From Nostoc sp. NIES-3756 (GTDB taxonomy: Bacteria > Cyanobacteriota > Cyanobacteriia > Cyanobacteriales > Nostocaceae): DNA of 64,000 bases. The notes under the pieces are model-generated. The model was not told the DNA's origin and ran no database searches. It was given only the letters and a program-made list of their open reading frames with translations. The position numbers and the translations under genes were made by a program. Position 1 is the first letter of the stretch. The number at the start of each line of letters is the position of its first letter. Positions 34,633 to 43,968 of the stretch are shown here, in pieces. The stretch covers positions 1 through 64,000 of the forward strand of contig NZ_AP017295.1 in assembly GCF_001548375.1 (NCBI RefSeq). The letters are read 5' to 3'.

Positions 34633-35529
34633 ATGACTAATCCACCAGCAGCGCTTGAAGAAACTATTTTTTCCCACCTACCTGTATTACCTCAAGAAGT
34701 GATTGCAGGTCTTGTAGTGCGTCCAGGTGGGCATTATTTAGATGCAACGGTTGGGGGTGGTGGTCACAGTCGTTTGATTTTACAGGCTGCACCAGATGTC
34801 AAGCTAACGGCTGTTGACCAAGATGAAGATGCTTTAGCAGCTGCAAGGAAGGAGTTAGCAGAATTTGGGGAACGGGTAAAATTTGTCCGTAGTAATTTTG
34901 CCACTTATGAGTTCCCAGCCGCTAGTTTTGATGGTGTACTGGCTGATTTGGGTGTAAGTTCCTATCATTTGGATACACCAGAACGGGGTTTTAGCTTTCG
35001 CCACACAGCCAGCCTCGATATGCGGATGGATCAAAGACAATCCCTGACAGCCGCCGATGTGATTAATGATTGGGATGAAACCGAATTAGCGAATATTTTC
35101 TTTCATTATGGTGAAGAAAGGCTATCACGACGCATTGCTAGACGTATCGTCGAAAAACGCCCTTTCTCTACAACAACAGAATTAGCTGAGGCGATCGCAT
35201 CTTCTGTCCCCCCCAAATACCGTTATGGCAGGATTCATCCAGCTACCCGTGTCTTCCAAGCTTTACGCATCGTCGTCAACGATGAGTTAAAGTCTCTAGA
35301 AACTTTTTTAGAAAAAGCCCCACAAGCCCTTGTCCCTGGTGGCAGAATTGTCATTATCAGTTTTCACAGCCTTGAAGACCGTCTAGTTAAACACGGATTA
35401 AGAAATTCGCCAATATTAAAGGTGTTAACCAAAAAACCTATCATCGCCACCGCAGCCGAGATTGCCAACAATCCGCGATCGCGTTCTGCCAAACTCAGAA
35501 TAGCACAGAGAAAGGAAGAAGCATCTTAA
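34633..35529 (+). CDS. rsmH: 16S rRNA m4C1402 methyltransferase
   Basis: It uses SAM to methylate N4 of C1402 in 16S rRNA. 298 residues with the N-terminal [13 protein letters not shown], the SAM motif [39 protein letters not shown], and the C-terminal [14 protein letters not shown] and [13 protein letters not shown]. This is the MraW/RsmH family. The ATG falls inside a TGACTAA heptamer array (34583-34645), so the first three codons (ATG ACT AAT) derive from the repeat. It is not next to a division (mraZ/ftsL) cluster, as is usual in cyanobacteria. Confidence 0.95.
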   Translation: MTNPPAALEETIFSHLPVLPQEVIAGLVVRPGGHYLDATVGGGGHSRLILQAAPDVKLTAVDQDEDALAAARKELAEFGERVKFVRSNFATYEFPAASFDGVLADLGVSSYHLDTPERGFSFRHTASLDMRMDQRQSLTAADVINDWDETELANIFFHYGEERLSRRIARRIVEKRPFSTTTELAEAIASSVPPKYRYGRIHPATRVFQALRIVVNDELKSLETFLEKAPQALVPGGRIVIISFHSLEDRLVKHGLRNSPILKVLTKKPIIATAAEIANNPRSRSAKLRIAQRKEEAS

Positions 35530-35554
35530 GTGAGGTAATCCTAATCCGGCAACA

Positions 35555-35585
35555 TTAAAACAAAAGAGGGAGCTTAACCCCCTCT
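35555..35585 (-). terminator. terminator of LysM/M23 gene
   Basis: AGAGGG(A)GCT and AGCTTAACCCCCTCT form a GC-rich hairpin at 35565-35585; on the minus strand it is followed by TTTTGTTTT, 28 bases past the stop codon of the cell-wall hydrolase gene. Confidence 0.75.
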
Positions 35586-35612
35586 ACAAACAAAGTAATT
35601 ATTAAATTTTTC

Positions 35613-37919
35613 TTATATGCGGTTGCTTGGTAGCATTGCTATGGGATTAATCGCACCCTTACCAGAAGCATGAATTTCAAAGTGGCTGTGAGGCCCTGTG
35701 CTGAAGCCAGTGTTACCCATGTTAGCGATGTGCTGTCCTTGGCGCACTTGTTGACCTTTTTGTACGAACAGCTTGCTATTGTGACCATAGCGGGTCATGC
35801 TACCGTCAGGATGACGAATATCAACCAGAAGACCATAACCACCTTTGTTAAAGCGCGCTTGCTCAACAACGCCATCGGCGGAGGCATATATTGGTGTACC
35901 AACAGGCGCAGCAATATCAATACCTCTGTGCATTCTACCCCAGCGCCAACCGTAGCCAGAAGTGAGTACACCTTTTGCTGGCCAAATGTATGCTACTGAA
36001 GAGTTGGATGGTGGAGGTACGTTATCATCAATTACTTGTGGTAAGTGCTGATCTACAGCCGCCAAAGGTGGCAAGCTTGGAGTTACGGTAGTTCCGCGCA
36101 TTCTGCCCAAAGACTCAGAAGCGTTAATCCGAGTAGGAGGTGTAGTCACCCTTCTAGGGGAAGAATTACGGGTGGGGGTAACATTACCTACCCCTTGATT
36201 GGGGAGAAATTCTGGATTTAACGGCTCGTTAACAGGCAAGGTAGCCCGGAATTGCGGCTTAATGGGTTCGTTACTGTAGTTTGGTGATAACGGAGTAGGA
36301 ACAGGAATTTGTACAGCGCTTTCTTGCTGTCTAGAAACTGGTCTAGTAACTGCAAAATTACTTGGGCTAGTTACGGGGATCGGAACAGCAGTTTCGTTGT
36401 TTTCTGCTGCTAGTGTTGATGGATTCCCAGACTGTTGATCGCGATATTTTGCCTGTAACCTTTGAATCTCGGCTTGTAAGCTCCGTAGGCGATCGCCTCT
36501 GGCTCTAGCTACCCTGTTAGTTTGTTTCTGAGGTTGCTGTATTTCAATAAAAGCTTTAGGTATGGGAGTATTACCACCTACACCTTGAGTATCCGCAGTT
36601 ACAGTATTTGTTTCTGTTTGAGGAACAATGGTATCAACTTGTGCTTGTTGGGTTTCAACAATTCCTGGTGTTGGTACAGCAATAGGAATACTGGTGTTAT
36701 CAGCTATAACTGGAGGCTGGGCAACTGGTAAACTAGGATTGACTCTAGTATTTTTGACAGGAATGTTAGCTTCTACTGGAGTACTAGCGTACTGTACACG
36801 ATTAGAGCTAATAATTACTGGTGCTTGAGCAATAGTGTTAGTGTTGACTCTTGCGCCAGGGATAATTAGTTGTTGACTAATTTTTAGCTGATTGGGATTG
36901 CTAAGATTATTGGCTTTTACCAGTTCTGCAACCGTGGTATTGTATCTGCTAGCGATCGCCGCTAGAGTATCTCCCGGCTTAACTTCATAAGTGTTCGGTG
37001 CAGATGGTGCAGTTCCTGTTAGTGGTTGTACTGGGATGTTAATCGGCTGTGGCTGTTTTATTGTGGTTGCCAGATTATCTTGACTGCTATTGGCAACTGT
37101 AAACTGCTGTTCAATGACTGTACCACTGATAGTCAATGGTGGCAGTTGATTCGCTAAAACTGTTGGCTGTGTTGATCCAATAGTAGTTTTTGATAAATCT
37201 TTTAACCCCTCAGACCGCAACTCCGCCAGACTTTTTCTTAAACGGTTCGATTTTTCTTGTAAACGATTCAGCGCAAATTCTTGCTGCGCTTTAAGTTGGG
37301 CATTAATTTCATCATTAGCAGCTGTATTATTTGCTGCTTGTATTGTTAATAATGTGTTTTCTTCAGCCGCCGCACCGTTGACACTGTTAATTTGTGTGGA
37401 TGTTGGCTGTTCTAACTTACTTGTTTGCTCACCTTGTGACAGTTGAGATTGCTGGTTGATGGCAGCATTGGGCGCGGCAACGTTTTGAGTATTATTCTCT
37501 GAAGTAGGAAGTTGGACAGACCTTCCGCTTGCCAAAACTTGCAATTTAGCTTCAAGTCCAGGCAACTGTGACACGGCTGTCGGTTCCAATATTACAGGAT
37601 TCTCCGGGGCGCTGGCGGATAGGACTATTGGAGTTCCTAATTTTGTAGCAGCTTTTGCTTCAGTATCAGAAGTTGTAGGAACACTTGAGGCTGCCTTTTG
37701 ACTACCTACAGGCGCAGCCGCTTGGGCTTGATCGCTTTGTCGAGGCACCAAAAGGCTGGTTGCTCCCATAGAGATTGCTAGGCCAATCATTGCCGCTTGT
37801 CTACGCGCCCGGCGATTAGCTTGATTGTTTACTACATTTAACTGCTCTGCTGGGGCATCATCGCTGCTAGGGGTATTGTTCAACACAGCTTTCACTCTTT
37901 TTTTCAATGCTCGTTTCAA
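35613..37919 (-). CDS. LysM and M23 peptidase cell-wall hydrolase
   Basis: About 769 residues. I place the start at TTG 37919 because AGGAGG lies at 37926-37931, six bases upstream; the longer frame to TTG 37982 has no such site. A hydrophobic segment (MIGLAISMGATSLLV) near residue 44 acts as signal or anchor after a basic N-terminus. Then come a long Q/N/S/T/P-rich region with a short coiled coil, one LysM domain (YEVKPGDTLAAIASRYN, ending KISQQLIIPG) near residue 310, a second low-complexity stretch with a coiled coil (RGDRLRSLQAEIQRLQAKY), and a C-terminal M23 domain with metal ligands in HRGIDIAAPVG and PHSHFEIH. M23 enzymes cut peptidoglycan cross-links; LysM binds the glycan. Possibly a septal or heterocyst-related wall enzyme, unproven. 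Confidence 0.85.
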   Translation of the reverse strand: MKRALKKRVKAVLNNTPSSDDAPAEQLNVVNNQANRRARRQAAMIGLAISMGATSLLVPRQSDQAQAAAPVGSQKAASSVPTTSDTEAKAATKLGTPIVLSASAPENPVILEPTAVSQLPGLEAKLQVLASGRSVQLPTSENNTQNVAAPNAAINQQSQLSQGEQTSKLEQPTSTQINSVNGAAAEENTLLTIQAANNTAANDEINAQLKAQQEFALNRLQEKSNRLRKSLAELRSEGLKDLSKTTIGSTQPTVLANQLPPLTISGTVIEQQFTVANSSQDNLATTIKQPQPINIPVQPLTGTAPSAPNTYEVKPGDTLAAIASRYNTTVAELVKANNLSNPNQLKISQQLIIPGARVNTNTIAQAPVIISSNRVQYASTPVEANIPVKNTRVNPSLPVAQPPVIADNTSIPIAVPTPGIVETQQAQVDTIVPQTETNTVTADTQGVGGNTPIPKAFIEIQQPQKQTNRVARARGDRLRSLQAEIQRLQAKYRDQQSGNPSTLAAENNETAVPIPVTSPSNFAVTRPVSRQQESAVQIPVPTPLSPNYSNEPIKPQFRATLPVNEPLNPEFLPNQGVGNVTPTRNSSPRRVTTPPTRINASESLGRMRGTTVTPSLPPLAAVDQHLPQVIDDNVPPPSNSSVAYIWPAKGVLTSGYGWRWGRMHRGIDIAAPVGTPIYASADGVVEQARFNKGGYGLLVDIRHPDGSMTRYGHNSKLFVQKGQQVRQGQHIANMGNTGFSTGPHSHFEIHASGKGAINPIAMLPSNRI

Positions 37920-38713
37920 AGACGACCTCCTATGATCACTAGCGCTTAACTGACCTAGATTTTCCAGTTGGATACTAGTCAATGATTTAGATCACATCAC
38001 AAGATGGATCATCATCACTTTCACCAGAGATACTTAGGCAAGATTAACCTGCTTCTCTGATTTAGACAAGTTCACACCTGTTAGCAAAATTTAAAGTTGC
38101 TGCGTTTACTTGTCTTGGCCACTCCACACACCCTCACACAGTTTGCTTTTAACAGTCGCTTTGCTGATTTTGCTTCAGGTGCTTTTGACCGGAAATTATA
38201 TACTTACCTAGTCAATAGTTGCCATCAGCAATTTCGCGGCTAAGACTTCTGGAAAAGCGATGCCCCCTGCTGTTGATATCTTCAAGGGTTTTTTACTTGA
38301 TCCGTCTATCCCAACATGAGACTTTACGTTGATTATTCCCTAAAACACAACCGTATACACTTTCAACGGTTTTTTTAGCTCTGAGGGAACCGATAATTAG
38401 TCATAAAGGTGCAAATGCCTGATGTGAAAAGTTTTCAACCCTTTTATTTCCGAAAAATGAGATATTTTGATTCATCAAAATCTATCATTCAAATTACAGA
38501 TACATTGGATTTTCCTATACAAATTTCTTATAACTAATCACACATATTCTGGGAGTATTTCCTTATATTTACTGTTTTATATGAAAACTATCGTAATAAT
38601 AGATACTTTTCAAGTAAAAGACTACTCAAGTATGATTACTCTCAAACATTTACATTACTTGATTTAAGAATCTGTCTATCAGTATTGCTACTTAAATAGA
38701 ATTAGGTATTCAT
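37920..38713 (-). promoter_or_regulatory. long leader/intergenic region upstream of LysM/M23 gene
   Basis: About 790 bases between the hydrolase start and the end of the upstream trmL gene. The half nearest the hydrolase (to about 38300) is less AT-rich than the rest and, read on the minus strand, contains AGCCGCGAAATT, GGTTAATCTTGCC and other segments reminiscent of a structured leader; the far half is AT-rich. A c-di-AMP (ydaO-yuaA) type riboswitch is known upstream of LysM/M23-type genes in cyanobacteria, but I could not align the full consensus here, so this is only a candidate. An open frame at 38467-38667 on the plus strand looks spurious. Confidence 0.3.
38349..38377 (+). terminator. 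orphan plus-strand terminator-like hairpin
   Basis: AACCGT (38349-38354) and ACGGTT (38366-38371) flank a loop and run into TTTTTTT, a terminator-like signal on the plus strand where no plus-strand gene is annotated upstream within 2.8 kb. It may mark the end of an unannotated RNA or be chance. Confidence 0.35.
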
Positions 38714-39175
38714 TTACAGCAGATAACCTAGCTGACGACGTGCTTCAAACAAGCCAATTGCCACACTTACCGAAAGATTTAAGCTACGAACACCAGGTTC
38801 AGCCATAGGAATGTGTAGGATAGTGTCGCAAGCAGATAGAACATTAGCAGGTAAACCTGTGGTTTCACTACCGAACAACAACCAATCATCCGGTTGAAAT
38901 TGAAATTGAATGTAATTAGAACTACCCCTAACCGAAAAACCTAATAATCTGCCACCACGCTCTTGATGTACATTTTTAAAGGCTTCTATAGTTTTGTGAT
39001 AATGCAGTTTGACGTAAGGCCAGTAATCTAAACCTGCTCTTTTAAGGTAGCGATCGCTAATTTCAAATCCCAATGGCCCTACTAAGTGTAACTCTGTACC
39101 TGTAGCAGCACAAGTACGTGCGATATTGCCAGTATTGGGGGGTATTTGCGGATTAACTAAAACTACCTGAGGCAT
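38714..39175 (-). CDS. trmL: tRNA (cytidine/uridine-34 2'-O) methyltransferase
   Basis: A 153-residue SPOUT methyltransferase that methylates the wobble ribose of certain tRNA-Leu. The trefoil-knot motifs are clear: VNPQIPPNTGNIARTCAATG at the N-terminus, FGSETTGLP near residue 102 and IPMAEPGVRSLNLSVSVAIGLFEARRQ at the C-terminus. Length is typical of the minimal TrmL/YibK enzyme. It ends about 790 bases before the hydrolase start. Confidence 0.93.
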   Translation of the reverse strand: MPQVVLVNPQIPPNTGNIARTCAATGTELHLVGPLGFEISDRYLKRAGLDYWPYVKLHYHKTIEAFKNVHQERGGRLLGFSVRGSSNYIQFQFQPDDWLLFGSETTGLPANVLSACDTILHIPMAEPGVRSLNLSVSVAIGLFEARRQLGYLL

Positions 39176-39317
39176 TGTACGTATAACTTCGGTTTGTATA
39201 AAAATATATATTTTTTACTTAAAATCTATCGAAAGAGTGAGGTCAATTATAGGTTTTTTTAATAACTCTTTATTAAGTTATATTGATTAGAATTTCAAAA
39301 CAAAAAAATTTGGTCAT

Positions 39318-39371
39318 TAGTCCATAGTTAAAAATCTTGATGGTTGACCATTAGCTTTTAACTATGGACTA
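39318..39371 (-). terminator. inverted repeat after gshA
   Basis: Perfect 16-bp arms TAGTCCATAGTTAAAA (39318-39333) and its complement (39356-39371) enclose 22 bases, five bases past the gshA stop codon. The arms are heptamer-repeat sequence, so a repeat element may have been recruited as a transcript end. Confidence 0.5.
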
Positions 39372-39376
39372 TTAGT

Positions 39377-40516
39377 TTACGCTTTTATAGGCGTACACAG
39401 TTTATTTTGCAGTTCAATTTCCCGTTCTTGAGTTGCGGCTATGGCTTGGGTGATGACGCACTGAGTGTCGAAACCCACTTTATGCAGTTGTAGCCAGTGT
39501 TGGGCTTCATTTCCTTCCCTTAAGATTTTTTGTAAGGGGGAAAGGAAGCAGCTAAAACCATGTTGTTTTGCGATCGCCCAAACTTCTTGATATATTTCGT
39601 CAATCCAATCTCTAGTTATGATGCTTCTACCATCTTGCCAGTGTGTGAGTTCGGCATCAAGGCTAGAAGTTGCGGCTGCTATTTCGTTTTTAGCTGTGAG
39701 GGTAATGAGTTCTTCCGCAGAAAACTGACTTTGTGTTAATGGATCTAAATCAGGGTTCTCTATTAGCTGTAATAAGCGTGCTTCTAAGAAGGCACAAATC
39801 GCTAATAAAGAAATAGGGTCTGTGACTAAATCACATATTCTTAATTCTAAGCGATTCAAATCATAAGGACGGCGATCGCCATTTGGACGTACTGACACCC
39901 ACAAGTGGCGGACATTTTGCATTGTCCCTATACTTAATTGTTGTTCCACCCATTCGATATGATGGGCGTGGCTTTTAAATAAGGGGACATGGCTTGGTGT
40001 TTGTGGAAAGACACCCCAACGAGTGGAATGATATCCGGTTGCTTTCCCATCGATGAAAGGAGATGAGGCGCTGAGGGCTAGAAATAGGGGTGCTTCTACA
40101 CGAATTAACCGACAAGCACGCATTAGCACTTCTGGGTCATCAATTCCTACATTTATATGCACGCTAGCAGTGACTACTTTTGTACCGTAGGTTTGCTCAA
40201 TATAGTCATGATATGGGTTGGCTGGGTCGGAACGGAAAAAGCGATCGCTTCCAGCCAAAGATAAAGTACTCCCAGGAATCAGGGTGTAGTCACCTAATTG
40301 CTGGATGTAATTTCTCAATTCGCGCCGAGGCTGTAGTAAGGCGCACAATAAACTTTCGTAACTCTCTAATGGTTTGGTTGTATATTCTACGTTACGGCTA
40401 TCCGGTTCTCGGACAAAGCCATCCAAGTCGGCGACAATTTTATCCGAGAGACCTACAATGTCACCTTGAGGCGTTCCGGTGTACATTTCAATTTCAAAGC
40501 CTTTTAATAAAACCAC
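39377..40516 (-). CDS. gshA: glutamate-cysteine ligase, cyanobacterial type
   Basis: It joins glutamate and cysteine, the first step of glutathione synthesis. 379 residues, matching the cyanobacterial GshA subgroup: LLKGFEIEMYTGTPQG at the N-terminus, DSRNVEYTTKPLESYE, LIPGSTLSLAG, the central VVTASVHINVGIDDP, and RRPYDLNRLELRICDLVTDP. The GTG start is supported by GAGGAG at 40523-40528, seven bases upstream. No gshB is adjacent. Confidence 0.9.
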   Translation of the reverse strand: MVLLKGFEIEMYTGTPQGDIVGLSDKIVADLDGFVREPDSRNVEYTTKPLESYESLLCALLQPRRELRNYIQQLGDYTLIPGSTLSLAGSDRFFRSDPANPYHDYIEQTYGTKVVTASVHINVGIDDPEVLMRACRLIRVEAPLFLALSASSPFIDGKATGYHSTRWGVFPQTPSHVPLFKSHAHHIEWVEQQLSIGTMQNVRHLWVSVRPNGDRRPYDLNRLELRICDLVTDPISLLAICAFLEARLLQLIENPDLDPLTQSQFSAEELITLTAKNEIAAATSSLDAELTHWQDGRSIITRDWIDEIYQEVWAIAKQHGFSCFLSPLQKILREGNEAQHWLQLHKVGFDTQCVITQAIAATQEREIELQNKLCTPIKA

Positions 40517-41010
40517 ATGCTTCTCCTCGGCTCTCCCAGCCTTTAAATTGTATCGACTTAGACAATCCTTTACACCGACATACGGCCGAATTTATCATTA
40601 AGAATTATGGAACCATAGACTGAGGCCTATGAACTTGTGACCCCACTCTAGGCTAGTTGTGAATGTTTAAGGGGCATAATCGTCTAATTTCTAACCCTCA
40701 TTCACAACACATAATTCTCGCAAATCTTCTATTTCAGTTATGAATTAGAAAGATAGCAAGCATCACTAGTGATTTGTAAAATCCAGAATCCCTCAGTGAA
40801 GATAACTATAGGTAACTGCACCAGCCAGAACAAGCAACTCATATAACGGTGGTTCCCTCTGGCAGATACATAGAAAAATACCAGTGTCTGTCAAAGCGGA
40901 ATTTTTCTTACTGCCAGTTAACGGTATGGTCTCGACTTAACGTTTTATACAAGTTAAAAATTTTGATGTAATCTATAGTCTCATAAAATGTCCAATTGTT
41001 TAATAGTGGA
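40517..41010. other. intergenic region
   Basis: About 490 bases between gshA and the histone-deacetylase-fold gene, both on the minus strand. The 40517-40620 part should contain the gshA promoter. I see no convincing ORF, hairpin with T run or repeat. Confidence 0.35.
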
Positions 41011-41943
41011 TTAAAGCTTGTATTGGCGGTAGACTTGGCTAGCGGCGCGATGTACTAGGGAATGTCTCCAAACGAGGGCTTGCATATCATCCGCGTAACC
41101 GCCACCAATGACGCAGGCTACAGGATAACCAGCACTGACACAGGTACTCAACACCTGCATTTCCCGACGAAAAATTCCAGTATCACTTAAAGCTAGTTTA
41201 CCTAAGCGATCGCCTATATGTGGATCAACGCCAGCATCGTAGAATACTAAGTCTGGTTTGATATCTGTGAGCAAATCTGATAAGTAACTGGCTAAGGTTT
41301 GCAAGTAAGCGTCATCTTCCATTCCCACGGGGAGGGGAACATCTAAATCACTTGTTTGTTTTGTTCCAGGGAAGTTGACTTCACAGTGCATGGAGAAGGT
41401 AAACACACTGTCGTCATCTTGAAAAATAAAAGCTGTACCGTCACCTTGATGAACATCTAAATCAACAATCAGGATTTTTTGGACGAGTCCCTGTTTTTGG
41501 AGAACGCGAGATGCGATCGCTAAATCGTTGAAAATACAAAAACCAGAACCATAACTGGGAAAAGCGTGATGAGTACCACCAGCCGTATTACAAGCTAACC
41601 CTTGACTCAGTGCTAATTGCGCTGTAAGTATTGTTCCACCCACCGCCACACAAGTACGATTTGCTAATGCCGGACTCCACGGTAAACCGATACGACGCTG
41701 TGCTTTGGAGTCTAATGTGCCTCCGCAGTATGCTTGCACATAGTCTGGGGTGTGAACTAACTCGATTAACTCTTGCGGTGGACGTTTTGGTGTGTGAAAT
41801 TGTTCTTGTTGTGCTACGCCATCGGTTAATAGCAACTCATAGAGTTTTTTGAATTTTGACATCGGGAAGCGATGTCCTTCAGGTAATGGTGCAACGTAAT
41901 CCGGGTGATAAATAATTGGCAATTCCATATCATACATTTTCAC
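41011..41943 (-). CDS. histone-deacetylase-fold (acetoin utilisation/APAH type) hydrolase
   Basis: 310 residues of the arginase/deacetylase fold. Zinc and catalytic motifs are present: the His-His pair in AGGTHHAFPSYGSGFCIFND, the ligands in LIVDLDVHQGDGTAFIF and the distal Asp in FYDAGVDPHIGDRLG. Bacterial members deacetylate small molecules such as acetylpolyamines or acetylated proteins, so the substrate here is open. It has no signal peptide and stands alone. Confidence 0.88.
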   Translation of the reverse strand: MKMYDMELPIIYHPDYVAPLPEGHRFPMSKFKKLYELLLTDGVAQQEQFHTPKRPPQELIELVHTPDYVQAYCGGTLDSKAQRRIGLPWSPALANRTCVAVGGTILTAQLALSQGLACNTAGGTHHAFPSYGSGFCIFNDLAIASRVLQKQGLVQKILIVDLDVHQGDGTAFIFQDDDSVFTFSMHCEVNFPGTKQTSDLDVPLPVGMEDDAYLQTLASYLSDLLTDIKPDLVFYDAGVDPHIGDRLGKLALSDTGIFRREMQVLSTCVSAGYPVACVIGGGYADDMQALVWRHSLVHRAASQVYRQYKL

Positions 41944-42084
41944 CCAAAGAATGATGCTAAATCTAGCTAAATATCATAATTTATGTTGAATGTAATGAAC
42001 TAGTCGTGAGTTAATTTCTACAATTAATAATTTACACAAAATAAATGCAATGCCAGAGCGCAGTAAAATTTGGCAATATAAAAG

Positions 42085-43134
42085 ATGCTGATGAGTTACA
42101 AAGTAAATTTAATTATGATGGACTGGATTTTACCTCTAGGATTGCTATTGTTTGGTTTAATTAGCGGAGTAATTGGCGAAAAATTTATCTTAAAAAAGTT
42201 AGAAAAATTCGCATTCAAGAAAGAAATTCCTGGAAGTCACATCATTTTCAAATCTTTAAAGCGTATGCCATTTATATGGTTTACACTCGCAGGACTTTCA
42301 GCAGCAATTATTAGTGCGCCTTTAAAGCCAGATATGGTTATTTTACTGCAAAGGATTACTAAAATTGCTTTCCTCTCATCAGTCACATTAGTTTTAGCTA
42401 ATCTAGTTTCAGGATTCGTCAAATTATACACCCATAAAACTGAGAGAGCTACGGCATCACTGATTGCTAATCTTGCTAAAGCTTGTGTTTTGCTTTTAGG
42501 TGTATTACTCTTATTACAAACACTAGGCATTGAAATAACACCAATTGTTACTACATTAGGAGTTGGTGGTTTAGCAGTCGGTTTAGCGCTACAAGATACG
42601 CTTGCTAATTTATTTTCAGGCTTTTATTTAATTATTTCTAAGCAAGTTAGAACTGGAGATTATGTCAAGCTAGATGCAGGTCAAGAGGGGTATGTTACAG
42701 ATATTTCTTGGCGTAATACTACTATTAGGGAATTATCTAATAATGTAATTATCGTACCTAATTCCAAACTGTCTTCGGCAATTTTCACTAACTATCATTT
42801 GCCAGCAAAAGAAATTACCTTAACAATGAATGTAGGTGTTAGTTATGATAGTGATTTAGAAGAAGTAGAGAAAGTAACTGTAGAAGTTGCTAAAGAAGTT
42901 ATGAGTGAAATTGCTCCGGGATTAATAGAAAATCAACCTTATATAAGATTTCATACTTTTAACGATTTTAGTATAGATTTTACCTTATATATGCGTGTTA
43001 GCGAATATTTTGACCAGCGTATCGGTAAACATCTATTTATTAAAAAGCTTCATAAGCGCTATCAACAGGCAGGTATTTCTATTCCATTTCCTATTAGAGA
43101 AGTATATTTTCATGGAAAAGTAGATAATGGATAG
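42085..43134 (+). CDS. MscS-type mechanosensitive channel
   Basis: 349 residues. Membrane segments lie at about 10-30 (MDWILPLGLLLFGLISGVIG), 60-80 and 90-115, with the pore helix TM3 near residues 145-190 in the glycine/alanine-rich TTLGVGGLAVGLALQDTLANLFSG. The cytosolic beta domain follows with VRTGDYVKLDAGQEGYVTDISWRNTTIREL and IIVPNSKLSS, then an alpha/beta domain to FPIREVYF. The family relieves osmotic stress by opening under membrane tension. It stands alone and converges with the next gene on a shared hairpin. Confidence 0.92.
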   Translation: MLMSYKVNLIMMDWILPLGLLLFGLISGVIGEKFILKKLEKFAFKKEIPGSHIIFKSLKRMPFIWFTLAGLSAAIISAPLKPDMVILLQRITKIAFLSSVTLVLANLVSGFVKLYTHKTERATASLIANLAKACVLLLGVLLLLQTLGIEITPIVTTLGVGGLAVGLALQDTLANLFSGFYLIISKQVRTGDYVKLDAGQEGYVTDISWRNTTIRELSNNVIIVPNSKLSSAIFTNYHLPAKEITLTMNVGVSYDSDLEEVEKVTVEVAKEVMSEIAPGLIENQPYIRFHTFNDFSIDFTLYMRVSEYFDQRIGKHLFIKKLHKRYQQAGISIPFPIREVYFHGKVDNG

Positions 43135-43170
43135 CAATAGCAAAATTTAGGCTTGCAAAACCAATATCTA

Positions 43171-43209
43171 TGACAAATGAGGTTTTTTTATAAAAGCCCT
43201 CATTTGTCA
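43171..43209. terminator. bidirectional terminator between convergent genes
   Basis: TGACAAATGAGG (43171-43182) pairs with CCTCATTTGTCA (ending 43209); the loop carries a T7 run on the plus strand. It lies between the ends of the MscS gene and the following minus-strand gene and could end both transcripts. Confidence 0.6.
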
Positions 43210-43228
43210 AAATTTACAGTTATTAACC

Positions 43229-43924
43229 TCACCTTTTTAGAACTAATTGAAAAGAATTGAGATATCCCGTAATGGTTTTAGCTAATGACTTTTGCTGTTT
43301 TTTAGTAGTGATAGCCATTACTTGATACAAGCGTCCATCAGCAAGATAAATTCTACTTCTAGTGATTTTACCACCAGAATTTATGTATGCAATTTCCTTA
43401 CCTGGATGACCGTTAGAACTGCGAATATTACGCTGATTCAACAAATTACTTTTTGTAGTCTTTAACGCCATATCCCGCACGTTATTTAAAATTTCCTCGG
43501 GATCTGTTAATTTCCCATAACTGTGAGGAAATTCGTTGTATACCACTAAGTAAGCTACTTCCTGTTTTGGGGGTTGGGCTAAAAATACATTTAAGTTAAT
43601 TTCCCCCATGTAAGTTTTTTGAGTTTGAAACTCTTGTTTTGGTGAACCCGGCATCAACACAGAAAAACGCCCATCGGGGGCATTAAACAGTTTCCATTCT
43701 GGTTGAACTGGTTCAGTAATGATTAGTTTCTTTTTAGAATCGGTTCTTTTAATAACAGTTGGTTTCTTTTGAGACTGCGTTTTTCTAACAATTGTTAGTT
43801 TTTTGCGAGACACAACCGTTTTGGCTGGAACATTAGCACGCTTGGGTTGACGAGCTTCTACTGTCATGGAGCCGCTACAAACTAAGGTAGCGGCGATTAA
43901 TGATAACACAACTTTTAGTGTCAT
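43229..43924 (-). CDS. secreted protein of unknown function (PsbP/DcrB-like fold suspected)
   Basis: 231 residues. An N-terminal signal peptide (LKVVLSLIAATLVCSGS) is followed by a very basic K/R/T/V-rich linker (about residues 28-70) with repeated RK.TI/KK.TV units. Residues about 75-231 look like a compact alpha/beta domain starting WKLFNAPDGRFSVLMPGSPKQE and including VAYLVVYNEFP and NGHPGKEIAYINSGG. The opening FSVLMPG.P and the later NSFQLV ending are typical of a PsbP/DcrB-like domain, but I am unsure. Probably lumenal or periplasmic, tethered by the basic linker. Confidence 0.55.
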   Translation of the reverse strand: MTLKVVLSLIAATLVCSGSMTVEARQPKRANVPAKTVVSRKKLTIVRKTQSQKKPTVIKRTDSKKKLIITEPVQPEWKLFNAPDGRFSVLMPGSPKQEFQTQKTYMGEINLNVFLAQPPKQEVAYLVVYNEFPHSYGKLTDPEEILNNVRDMALKTTKSNLLNQRNIRSSNGHPGKEIAYINSGGKITRSRIYLADGRLYQVMAITTKKQQKSLAKTITGYLNSFQLVLKR

Positions 43925-43968
43925 AGTTTTGGCATTCGCAGATGCTGATATTACTGACGATGTGCTAG

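Noticed and set aside
36522..36731. Plus-strand frames inside the LysM/M23 gene
   Set aside because: Antisense shadows caused by the low-complexity region of the real gene.
38117..38138. Possible Yfr1 RNA (CCTCACAC match) in the gap upstream of the LysM/M23 gene
   Set aside because: Only eight bases match the Yfr1 core, and no terminator hairpin follows at the distance expected for that short RNA.
38467..38667. 66-codon plus-strand open frame
   Set aside because: AT-rich, no ribosome site and no recognisable protein features.
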